A DNA stretch of 6,431 bases from JAAXTT01 sp964530215 (GTDB lineage Bacteria; Bacillota; Desulfotomaculia; Desulfotomaculales; Desulfocucumaceae): assembly GCA_964530215.1 (NCBI GenBank), contig CAZHAJ010000106.1, positions 1-6,431 on the forward strand, in the 5' to 3' direction. This document shows, one piece after another, positions 1 to 5,278 of the stretch. The notes under the pieces are model-generated. The model saw only the letters and a list, made by a program, of their open reading frames with translations. It had not been told where the DNA came from and searched no databases. A program made the translations under genes and the position numbers. Within the stretch, counting starts at the first letter, position 1, and the number at the start of each line of letters is the position of its first letter.

Positions 1-362
1 GGACTGCAATCTGTGGCACAAGAGGCTGGAAAGTTCCGGGCTCCTCCTGTTTTGAGGAGGATAAGGACATGAAGATATATCTGAGGGAGCTAAGTAGGTT
101 GGAAACTTCTATAAAATGTGCAGTTTCCGCAAAAGCAGATAATATTATTGTAATGATGCACTTTGTGCCCAGCAATGATAAAGGTGAGTATAGCGGCTTT
201 GTGGAGCTGTTTAAAAAATATTCAGTTAAAACTGTAGTATATGGGCATTTGCACTCTAAGGGTTGCCGGTGCCGCCTTCCGGACAAAGCATGGGGAATTG
301 ATTTTCATCTTGTTAGTGCAGATTTTTTGGATTTCTCTCCCGCCCTGATAGACTTCCTGTAA
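1..362 (+). CDS. Metallophosphoesterase, C-terminal part (5' end outside window)
   Basis: The reading frame is open from the left edge (first full codon at base 3) to the TAA at 360-362, so about 119 C-terminal residues are visible. The ATG at 69 is internal: the codons before it read as conserved protein (TAICGTRGWKVPG). Visible motifs are GTRGW near the start, MMHFVP (153-170) and GHLH (243-254). The histidines of the last two fit the metal ligands of calcineurin-like phosphoesterases. The whole resembles the predicted phosphohydrolase group I know as COG1768, which has no well-established substrate. The N-terminal metal-binding motifs (D-x-H and GD-x-x-D) should lie upstream and cannot be checked. 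The gene ends about 108 nt before yebC, with a weak hairpin between. The superfamily is fairly certain; the cellular role is unknown. Confidence 0.8.
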   Translation, partial: TAICGTRGWKVPGSSCFEEDKDMKIYLRELSRLETSIKCAVSAKADNIIVMMHFVPSNDKGEYSGFVELFKKYSVKTVVYGHLHSKGCRCRLPDKAWGIDFHLVSADFLDFSPALIDFL

Positions 363-391
363 AAAATATTCGATTATGAACAAACAAGCTC

Positions 392-427
392 ATAAAGAGC
401 AAAATTTACTTTTTCTTTGTGCTTTAT
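392..427 (+). terminator. Weak AT-rich hairpin, possible terminator of the phosphoesterase gene
   Basis: ATAAAG (392-397) pairs with CTTTAT (422-427) and CAAA (400-403) pairs with TTTG (416-419). Between them lie one A-G mismatch and one G-U pair, and the loop is 12 nt. The stem is poor in GC and the run after it is only TTTGCATT, so this is a weak candidate. The other arm overlaps the proposed yebC -35 element. Confidence 0.3.
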
Positions 428-444
428 TTGCATTGTGTTAAAAT
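417..444 (+). promoter_or_regulatory. Probable sigma-A promoter of yebC
   Basis: A candidate -35 TTGTGC (417-422) is followed after 16 nt by TAAAAT (439-444), which is preceded by TG at 436-437. This makes an extended -10 (TGTTAAAAT). Transcription would start near 451, giving a leader of only about 20 nt that already carries the AAGGAG ribosome site (455-460). The -35 is poor (about three of six matches), so the call rests mainly on the -10 and its position. Confidence 0.35.
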
Positions 445-470
445 ATTTCAGTGGAAGGAGATGAATAGCC

Positions 471-1202
471 ATGTCAGGACATTCAAAGTGGTCAACTATA
501 AAAAGAAAAAAGGCTAAGATGGATGCCGTCAGAGGTAAAATTTTTACTCAAATAAGCAAAGAGATTATACTGGCTGCCAAGCAAGGCGGTGGCGATCCGG
601 AAAAAAATTTCAGCCTGAAAAATGCAATTGCTAAAGCAAAGGAAAATAATATGCCCGGTGAAAATGTTCAGCGGTCAATTATGAAGGGTACAGGCGAGTT
701 GGGTGGCGGTAACTATGAAGAGATTACTTATGAGGGTTATGGAGCCGGTGGTGTGGCCGTAATGGTTGATATAATGACAGATAACCGAAACCGTACAGCT
801 GGAGAGATAAGACATCTGTTTTCTAAAAATGGCGGGAATCTCGGTGAGTCTAATTGTGTTTCCTGGATGTTTGAGAAAAAGGGTCTTATTGTGGTGGATG
901 CCGATACCGACGTTGATGAAGATGAGTTAATGATTGTTGCCTTGGAAGCCGGAGCTGATGACGTTAAAGCAGAAGAGGATGCCTATGAAGTGCTAACTGA
1001 TCCGGATGATTTTGAAGAAGTAAAAGAGAAACTAATAAGCAACGGGATTAATATCTCAACGGCTCAAGTGGCAATGGTTCCTAAAAATACTGTTAAGGTT
1101 TCCGGATCTCAGGCAGACCAAGTGTTAAAACTTTTGGACAGTCTGGAAGAGATGGATGATGTGGATGAAATATATACAAACTTTGAGATGGATGAAGATT
1201 AA
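471..1202 (+). CDS. yebC: YebC/PmpR family translation and transcription-associated factor
   Basis: The product is a cytoplasmic protein of the YebC/PmpR/TACO1 family. Family members have been described as DNA-binding transcriptional regulators and, more recently, as ribosome-associated factors that relieve stalling on proline-rich stretches. The 243-residue length is normal. Family hallmarks are plain: the start MSGHSKWSTIKRKKAKMDA, the N-terminal helical part with AAKQGGGDP (35-43), NNMPGENVQRSI (59-70), the YEGYGAGG segment (88-95), TDNRNRT (103-109) and GGNLGESNCVSWMF (121-134). The acidic C-terminal half (DADTDVDEDE, EEMDDVDE) is also typical. AAGGAG at 455-460 lies 10 nt before the ATG. 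The MSGHSKW start places it in the YebC-I type rather than the shorter-start YeeI/YebC2 type. It appears to be a single-gene transcript: a promoter lies just upstream and a strong terminator at 1279-1320. The ortholog near bofC and ruvAB in B. subtilis is yrbC (from memory). Confidence 0.97.
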   Translation: MSGHSKWSTIKRKKAKMDAVRGKIFTQISKEIILAAKQGGGDPEKNFSLKNAIAKAKENNMPGENVQRSIMKGTGELGGGNYEEITYEGYGAGGVAVMVDIMTDNRNRTAGEIRHLFSKNGGNLGESNCVSWMFEKKGLIVVDADTDVDEDELMIVALEAGADDVKAEEDAYEVLTDPDDFEEVKEKLISNGINISTAQVAMVPKNTVKVSGSQADQVLKLLDSLEEMDDVDEIYTNFEMDED

Positions 1203-1237
1203 GATCTAAAGCCAGGAAAGTAAATACAAGCTCTCTG

Positions 1238-1265
1238 TCATTGTTGGGGGAGACCCCATTAATGA
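1238..1265 (+). other. GNRA-capped hairpin in the yebC 3' untranslated region
   Basis: TGGGG (1245-1249) pairs with CCCCA (1254-1258) around a GAGA loop (1250-1253), which is a GNRA tetraloop. Below a 2x2 internal loop (GT/TT), TCATT (1238-1242) pairs with AATGA (1261-1265). No U-run follows, so it is not itself a normal terminator; the real terminator begins 14 nt later. It may protect the mRNA 3' end or be part of a small structured RNA. I recognise no known riboswitch in it. Confidence 0.4.
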
Positions 1266-1278
1266 AGAATAAGAACCA

Positions 1279-1320
1279 AACTGTGACTGACTTAAAATGT
1301 TGGTCACAGTTATTTTTATT
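1279..1320 (+). terminator. Rho-independent terminator of yebC
   Basis: AACTGTGACTGAC (1279-1291) pairs with GTTGGTCACAGTT (1299-1311), a 13-bp stem with two G-U pairs and a 7-nt loop (TTAAAAT). It is followed by ATTTTTATT (1312-1320). This separates yebC from the BofC-like gene. Confidence 0.85.
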
Positions 1321-1409
1321 AATAACTCATTAGTATAACCATTTGGATATCAGGTTTAAAATAACACAGTTTGGAAATAACTAGATGTAAAATATGGAGA
1401 GAGATGGTT

Positions 1410-2015
1410 ATGCTTAAGAGGTTGCGTTGGTTGATAGCGGCAGGTTTGCTAACTATGGCGGTGGCATCGATTGTCTTTATCGGGCTTGGGTTAACTACCG
1501 GAGTAATGTCATATTCACCGGTATCGGTAAAGATGGCATCGGTTAGCCCTGGTACGGTCATTAGGGAAGAAAACAGCTACATATGTGGTGACACAGAAGT
1601 GGTATATCAGGCTCCAGCACCTGTAGATATTGTGAGAAAGGGAATTGATGGGATTAATTCTATGTATCCCGAAGAACAAGGCTGGGATATAGAAATTAAG
1701 AATGAAAAACTTATTGTTGTCAGAAAAAATATTGACGGTTTTTGTGGGCAGCATAGTTTGTATCGTCACTTAGGGATCCACAGAGACAGACTGGCAATAT
1801 ATCAAGGGCCCATGGGATTTGATCACAGAATACTGCGGGTGGAAGATAATAAATTAGTTGAAAATCTTCCTGAGTCTTTACGGGAAAAACTATACCAAGC
1901 AAGGGAGTTTAAACATCTTTCAGCAGAGGAAAAAAGTAAGTTAAGAGCGGAATTGGAGTACTCAGATGAGACATTATTAAACAGTTTCTTGGAGAATTTA
2001 GACGAAATTAATTAA
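1410..2015 (+). CDS. bofC: BofC-like protein (forespore regulator of the sigma-K checkpoint)
   Basis: The 201-residue protein has a basic N-terminus (MLKRLR), one hydrophobic segment at about 7-33 (membrane anchor or signal peptide) and an exported domain. Residues about 107-185 fit the BofC C-terminal domain as I remember it: IDGFCG, then YRHLGIHRDRLAIYQGP, a hydrophobic/acidic stretch, ENLPESL, then SAEEKSKLRAELEYSDE. In B. subtilis, BofC is made in the forespore, sits in the intermembrane space and restrains the SpoIVB protease, delaying sigma-K activation. This protein is about 30 residues longer than the B. subtilis one. The start chosen is the ATG at 1410, because GGAGAG (1396-1401) lies 8 nt before it; the ATG at 1404 is too close and a TTG at 1371 has no ribosome site. 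Terminators on both sides make it a single-gene unit. Position between yebC and ruv supports the call. I see no convincing sigma-G promoter. The family call is by pattern only. Confidence 0.7.
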   Translation: MLKRLRWLIAAGLLTMAVASIVFIGLGLTTGVMSYSPVSVKMASVSPGTVIREENSYICGDTEVVYQAPAPVDIVRKGIDGINSMYPEEQGWDIEIKNEKLIVVRKNIDGFCGQHSLYRHLGIHRDRLAIYQGPMGFDHRILRVEDNKLVENLPESLREKLYQAREFKHLSAEEKSKLRAELEYSDETLLNSFLENLDEIN

Positions 2016-2043
2016 AGATATGAGAATTAACAAATATAAACGA

Positions 2044-2077
2044 GGCCACGCTCTATTAACCAAGGCGTGGTTTTTTT
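2044..2077 (+). terminator. Rho-independent terminator after the BofC-like gene
   Basis: CCACGC (2046-2051) pairs with GCGTGG (2065-2070), with G-U pairs possible below (2044-2045 with 2071-2072), and a run of seven T follows (2071-2077). The 13-nt loop is long. The alternative pairing AACCA (2058-2062) with TGGTT (2068-2072) is shorter and probably not meaningful. It isolates the ruv operon from the gene before it. Confidence 0.85.
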
Positions 2078-2159
2078 CTGACCGGCAAAAAGATTAAAAG
2101 CAGGAAAACGGATTCAGTTCCAAGAAATTATAAACTGCAGTGCCAAAATGTTTTGGGTT

Positions 2160-2163
2160 GGAG
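2160..2163 (+). promoter_or_regulatory. ruvC: GGAG ribosome-binding site that bears on the ruvC start
   Basis: This is the best Shine-Dalgarno match near the start of ruvC. It directly abuts the in-frame TTG at 2164 (no spacing) but lies 9 nt before an in-frame ATC at 2173. A GGG at 2155-2157 could serve the TTG with 6 nt spacing, though it is a weaker match. The in-frame GTG at 2140 has no ribosome site upstream. Confidence 0.45.
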
Positions 2164-2679
2164 TTGAGAAAAATCAAAATTTTAGGTATTGATCCGGGCA
2201 CCGCCATTACCGGATATGGGGTTATTGACTATAATGGCAGGAATCTCCAGGTGTATGATTATGGTACAATAAGAACAGATTCCAAACTTGAGTTGCCTCA
2301 AAGGCTAAGTATCATATACCGTAGTGTCAAAGAAATAATTCAGGAGCAACGCCCAGACCATGTGGCCATTGAGGAATTGTTCTTTAATAAGAATGCCAAA
2401 ACTGCTTTAGCTGTCGGACATGCTAGGGGAGTATCAATGCTGGCAGCAGTAGAATCAGGCCTGCCGGTTTTTGAATATACACCTTTGCAGGTCAAATTGT
2501 CGGTGGTGGGACAAGGAAGAGCAGTAAAGGAACAGGTACAATATATGATAAAAGCTCTTTTATGTCTTAAAGAAATACCTAAACCGGATGATGTGGCGGA
2601 TGCATTGGCAGTGGGAATCTGTCATGCTTTCGGTTGGTCCGCTATGGAGGCGTTGCAAAGAAATGATTGCTTTTCTTAA
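2164..2679 (+). CDS. ruvC: RuvC, Holliday-junction resolvase (endonuclease)
   Basis: RuvC is the dimeric nuclease that cuts Holliday junctions symmetrically in recombination and repair, working with RuvAB. The full RNase H-like core is present: ILGIDPGTAITGYGV (catalytic Asp10), VAIEELFFNKNAKTALAVGHARG (catalytic Glu70), the PLQVK..VVGQGRAVKEQV segment, and KPDDVADALAVGICHA (Asp143 and Asp146). All four acidic residues are intact and the length of 171 residues is normal. The start is uncertain: I give TTG 2164 as the nearest standard start codon. ATC at 2173 would give MKILGIDPG, the exact family-type N-terminus, with better ribosome-site spacing; GTG at 2140 would add eight unusual residues. 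A TATAAA (2129-2134) could be a -10 element, which would rule out GTG 2140, but no good -35 is seen. The 3' end overlaps ruvA by 17 nt. The identity is certain, the start is not. Confidence 0.95.
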   Translation: MRKIKILGIDPGTAITGYGVIDYNGRNLQVYDYGTIRTDSKLELPQRLSIIYRSVKEIIQEQRPDHVAIEELFFNKNAKTALAVGHARGVSMLAAVESGLPVFEYTPLQVKLSVVGQGRAVKEQVQYMIKALLCLKEIPKPDDVADALAVGICHAFGWSAMEALQRNDCFS

Positions 2680-3256
2680 AGGGCTTCTCTGCTCCATAAA
2701 TAATGATAGTATAGTGGTGGATGTTAATGGTGTGGGTTATCAGATTCTGGTTCCCGGTTCTTTGTTCTCAAAGCTTCCCCCCTTGGGAAATGAGATACAT
2801 ATCTATACTCATATGGTTTTAAAGGAGGACGGAGCCAGTCTGTATGGTTTTGATGATGTTGATTACCTTAATTCATTTAAAATGCTTTTAAATGTCAACG
2901 GAGTAGGACCCAAAGGTGCTCTAAGTATTCTTTCCGTTACTACTTCGGAGGGATTGGCGCTTGCGGTATCTGACGAAAACGTCGGTTTGCTCTCAAGGGC
3001 ATCCGGAATAGGCAGGAAAACAGCTCAGAGAATCATTCTGGAGTTAAAGGGCAAACTGGATTCAGGTCCCTTAAAACACCTCCAGGCAGCAACTCCCCCC
3101 AGTTTAAGCAATGATGCCTATGAAGCACTAATTTCCCTAGGCTTTGAAAGTTTTCAGGCTTCTTTGTCCGTTAAAAACGCCATTGCCGATTTAGGAGAAA
3201 AGGCTCAGTTGACTGAGGTGGTTCGACACGCTTTAAAGACGCTGGCAAACAGATAA
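2663..3256 (+). CDS. ruvA: RuvA, Holliday-junction recognition subunit
   Basis: RuvA tetramers bind the four-way junction and load the RuvB motor. At 197 residues the protein is full length. Domain I (1-65, OB fold) begins MIAFLKGLL and includes the VDVNGVGYQILVP strand pair. The acidic pin is in HMVLKEDGASLYGF, with Glu55 and Asp56 matching the family. Domain II has two helix-hairpin-helix motifs, LLNVNGVGPKGALSIL (75-90) and LLSRASGIGRKTAQRIILEL (109-128). A linker of about 18 residues leads to domain III (151-197, DAYEALISLGF), which contacts RuvB. The ATG at 2663 is chosen because translation from it gives the canonical N-terminus; GGAGG (2646-2650) lies 12 nt upstream, a little long. The start lies inside the end of ruvC, so translational coupling is likely. 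Longer upstream starts in the same frame read through the ruvC C-terminus and are not credible. Confidence 0.97.
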   Translation: MIAFLKGLLCSINNDSIVVDVNGVGYQILVPGSLFSKLPPLGNEIHIYTHMVLKEDGASLYGFDDVDYLNSFKMLLNVNGVGPKGALSILSVTTSEGLALAVSDENVGLLSRASGIGRKTAQRIILELKGKLDSGPLKHLQAATPPSLSNDAYEALISLGFESFQASLSVKNAIADLGEKAQLTEVVRHALKTLANR

Positions 3257-3283
3257 AATGGTTTTATATAGGGATGGTTTTGC

Positions 3284-4303
3284 ATGGTAAATAGAACTGA
3301 TGGTGAAAGAATAATATCAGCCGAAGCTTTTCAGGAAGACTTTGAAAATGATTTAAGTCTCAGACCCCGGAAGCTTTCCGAGTATATTGGGCAAAATAAG
3401 GTAAAAGAAACTATTAATATATTTATTAAGGCAGCCAAGGAAAGGGGAGAGTGCTTGGATCATGTGCTCTTGCACGGTCCGCCCGGTCTTGGGAAGACCA
3501 CATTAGCCAATATCATTGCTAATGAAATGGGTGTTAATATTAAAGTTACCTCTGGACCTGCCATTGAGAGACCGGGTGATTTAGCAGCTATTTTAACTAA
3601 CCTTAATCCGGGGGAAGTTATCTTTATTGATGAAGTTCATCGCTTAAGCAGAGTTGTGGAAGAGGTTTTATATCCTGCAATGGAAGACCGTTCTATTGAT
3701 ATTATTATCGGTAAAGGACCGGGTGCACGTTCAATAAGGTTGGACTTGCCCCCCTTTACAATGATTGGAGCTACCACAAGAGCAGGTTTGATTACTTCAC
3801 CCTTGAGGGACCGTTTCGGTGTTATCAGTAGGCTTGATTATTACGGGGAAGAAGATTTAGTGTGCATTATAAACAGGGCAGCCAACATACTTGATGTAGG
3901 GATTGATGGCGGTGGGGCTGCAGAGATAGCTCGCAGATCAAGGGGAACCCCTAGGATAGCAAATCGCCTTCTTAAAAGAGTTCGGGATTTTGCTCAGGTT
4001 AAGCACAGGGGCATAATCAACAGGGAAGTGGCGATAGAGGCACTGGAATTTTTTGAAGTTGACCCCTTGGGCTTGGATGAGATTGATCGCAGACTTCTGT
4101 GCATAATAATTGAACGATTTAAGGGGGGTCCGGTGGGTCTGGACACCATCGCGGCTTCTGTTGGCGAAGAGTCCGATACTATAGAGGACGTATATGAACC
4201 CTATTTAATGCAAATGGGACTTCTTTCAAGAACACCCCGGGGCAGAGTTGCCACTATTGTTGCCTATAAGCATTTGGGGATTGCAATGGGGGAGAATAAC
4301 TAA
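3284..4303 (+). CDS. ruvB: RuvB, AAA+ ATPase of the Holliday-junction branch-migration motor
   Basis: RuvB forms hexameric rings that pump DNA through the RuvA-bound junction using ATP. The 339-residue protein is complete. Visible features are the N-terminal LRPRKLSEYIGQ (25-36), Walker A GPPGLGKT (65-72), Walker B VIFIDEVH (112-119), sensor 1 IGATTRAG (161-168), the arginine-finger region SPLRDRFG (172-179), the sensor 2 segment RGTPRIANRLLKRVRDF (220-236), and the C-terminal winged-helix DNA-binding domain with GGPVGLDTIAASVGEE (281-296) and YLMQMGLLSRTPRGR (307-321). The ATG at 3284 is preceded by AGGGATGG (3270-3277), a modest ribosome site. It lies 27 nt after ruvA with no terminator between, so the two are co-transcribed. 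The gene ends in a tandem stop TAATAG (4301-4306). Confidence 0.98.
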   Translation: MVNRTDGERIISAEAFQEDFENDLSLRPRKLSEYIGQNKVKETINIFIKAAKERGECLDHVLLHGPPGLGKTTLANIIANEMGVNIKVTSGPAIERPGDLAAILTNLNPGEVIFIDEVHRLSRVVEEVLYPAMEDRSIDIIIGKGPGARSIRLDLPPFTMIGATTRAGLITSPLRDRFGVISRLDYYGEEDLVCIINRAANILDVGIDGGGAAEIARRSRGTPRIANRLLKRVRDFAQVKHRGIINREVAIEALEFFEVDPLGLDEIDRRLLCIIIERFKGGPVGLDTIAASVGEESDTIEDVYEPYLMQMGLLSRTPRGRVATIVAYKHLGIAMGENN

Positions 4304-4334
4304 TAGTTGTCTAGGGATGGAGGATGTTAGAATT

Positions 4335-4883
4335 ATGAATAAAGTGCTTCTTCATATGTGCTGCGCTCCCTGTTCAATTTATCCCCTAAAGATTTTGCAA
4401 GAAGAAACAGATGTAACGGGGTACTTTTTTAATCCCAACATACATCCATACACCGAATGGAAGGCCAGATGGGAAACCCTCAGACAATATGCAGAAGATA
4501 TAAACCTTAAGCTGATTTTGGATGAACGTTATTTGCTGGAGGAATTCATTAGGGGAGCACTAGACCAGAAAGATATAAGATGTAAGTTTTGCTATGAATT
4601 AAGACTTCGCAATACCGCCCAAATGGCTAAAAAAAGGGGCTTTGATTGCTTTTCCACCACTTTGTTGGTGAGTCCCTATCAGAATCATCAAATGATTAAA
4701 GATATCGGTGAGTCAATTGCCGACACTGAGGGAGTCAGGTTTTTATACCGAGATTTCAGGCCGTGGTTTAGGGAGGCAAATAAGATTTCCCGGGATTTAG
4801 GTATGTACAGACAGAAATATTGTGGCTGTATTTTCAGCGAAAAGGAAAGATACTACAAGTCTAAGGAGAAAAACTTTGAGTAG
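4335..4883 (+). CDS. queH: QueH, epoxyqueuosine reductase (former DUF208)
   Basis: QueH reduces epoxyqueuosine to queuosine at the wobble position of tRNAs with GUN anticodons. It is an iron-sulfur enzyme unrelated to the cobalamin-dependent QueG and is common in anaerobes. The 182-residue protein shows all the family's cysteine sites: HMCCAPCS (Cys9, Cys10, Cys13), CKFC followed by Y-E-L-R (Cys83 and Cys86), and KYCGCIFSE (Cys163 and Cys165). Other typical stretches are FFNPNIHPYTEW (31-42) and STTLLVSPYQNH (107-118). The start at ATG 4335 gives the usual MxxVLLHxCCAPC N-terminus, with GGAGG (4319-4323) 11 nt upstream. The in-frame ATG at 4317 would overlap that ribosome site and is unlikely. 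The gene follows ruvB by 31 nt with no terminator, so it is probably in the same operon. In related genomes queA and tgt often lie close by, here presumably beyond the right edge (inference). Confidence 0.93.
   Translation: MNKVLLHMCCAPCSIYPLKILQEETDVTGYFFNPNIHPYTEWKARWETLRQYAEDINLKLILDERYLLEEFIRGALDQKDIRCKFCYELRLRNTAQMAKKRGFDCFSTTLLVSPYQNHQMIKDIGESIADTEGVRFLYRDFRPWFREANKISRDLGMYRQKYCGCIFSEKERYYKSKEKNFE
4863..4868 (+). promoter_or_regulatory. AAGGAG ribosome-binding site deciding the DUF2905 start
   Basis: AAGGAG lies inside the end of queH, 7 nt before an in-frame TTG at 4876. This ideal spacing, together with a product of normal family length, picks TTG 4876 over a longer upstream ORF start and over the ATG at 4906. 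Confidence 0.75.
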
Positions 4884-5103
4884 TCCTCTGATACCAATAG
4901 GAAAAATGGTGCTGGCCGCAGGAATAATATTGATGCTTATAGGTTTAGTAATGGTGCTTTCCGGAAAATTTTTAAATCTAGGCCGGCTTCCCGGTGATAT
5001 CTTTATTAAGAAGGAAAATTTTTGGTTTTACTTTCCTTTGGCATCCTCTATTGTACTGAGTATCGTGCTGACATTGATGTTAAACATTTTTTTTCGCAGG
5101 TAA
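4876..5103 (+). CDS. DUF2905 small membrane protein, function unknown
   Basis: This 75-residue protein has two hydrophobic membrane-spanning segments, at about 9-29 and 53-72. They flank a short loop with the family signature LGRLPGDIFI (35-44), followed by a basic/aromatic KKENFWFYFPL. I recognise this as the DUF2905 family, small inner-membrane proteins with no established function. The TTG start overlaps the end of queH by 8 nt, so expression is probably coupled to queH. Family members often lie next to ruvB and a SpoIID-type gene in Clostridia, as far as I recall, so the arrangement looks conserved and not accidental. The gene ends with tandem stops TAATAG (5101-5106), as ruvB does. Confidence 0.88.
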   Translation: MSSPLIPIGKMVLAAGIILMLIGLVMVLSGKFLNLGRLPGDIFIKKENFWFYFPLASSIVLSIVLTLMLNIFFRR

Positions 5104-5107
5104 TAGT

Positions 5108-5278
5108 ATGCTTGTGGCGTTAATGAATCTATTTGCGATGGAAGGAAATACATTTGAGCTTGTCGAAGGATTGACAGAGAATATAACGGCAGTAAAAACA
5201 TTGGAGGAGCTTGGGAGATGTCGTACTTTAAGACTTATTTTAAAAAGTCATATAGAACTTTTATTTTTTGTTTATTAA
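5108..5278 (+). CDS. Possible small ORF (56 codons), doubtful
   Basis: An ATG at 5108, five bases after the DUF2905 stop, opens a frame that runs to TAA 5276-5278. It reads MLVALMNLFAMEGNTFELVE, then an amphipathic stretch ending in KTLEELG, and then passes through the first 61 bases of the SpoIID-like gene in another frame. The first 36 or so codons fill almost the whole gap between the two genes and look protein-like. Against it, the ribosome site is weak (GCAGG, 5096-5100), the second half overlaps a surer gene, and I recognise no family. It may simply be a chance open frame or a decayed gene. Confidence 0.2.
   Translation: MLVALMNLFAMEGNTFELVEGLTENITAVKTLEELGRCRTLRLILKSHIELLFFVY
5160..5187 (+). 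promoter_or_regulatory. Candidate promoter for the SpoIID-like gene
   Basis: TTGTCG (5160-5165) and TATAAC (5182-5187) are separated by 16 nt. Transcription would begin near 5194, leaving a leader of about 24 nt with the GGAGGAG ribosome site (5203-5209). A perfect TTGACA also lies at 5171-5176 with TAAAAA 16 nt further on (5193-5198), so two overlapping sigma-A-like promoters are possible. I see no good match to sigma-E or sigma-G promoters. The gene could equally be read from the operon promoter. Confidence 0.25.

Noticed and set aside
1331..1363. Possible sigma-G promoter of the BofC-like gene (GTATA at 1333 with TAAAATA at 1357)
   Set aside because: Spacing is 19 nt, longer than usual, and the -10 matches only in part, so it is not listed as a feature.
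1319..1902. Minus-strand open frames across the BofC-like gene (1319-1561, 1515-1769, 1720-1902)
   Set aside because: They lie opposite a clear coding gene, have no ribosome sites that I can see and no recognisable protein features.
2148..2192. 14-codon ATG frame overlapping the ruvC start (MFWVGVEKNQNFRY)
   Set aside because: No ribosome site lies before it, it is very short, and it runs in the wrong frame over the ruvC N-terminus; a leader peptide cannot be supported.
2588..2662. Longer N-terminus for ruvA starting upstream at 2588
   Set aside because: These codons are the ruvC active-site region in another frame, and the RuvA family begins at the MIAFLKG encoded from 2663.
3204..3217. 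Inverted repeat CTCAGT-TG-ACTGAG inside ruvA
   Set aside because: It is a short 6-bp stem with a 2-nt loop within conserved coding sequence; probably chance.
3258..3281. Direct repeat ATGGTTTT (3258-3265 and 3274-3281) between ruvA and ruvB
   Set aside because: Only 8 nt long and AT-biased; one copy overlaps the ribosome site region, with no sign of function.
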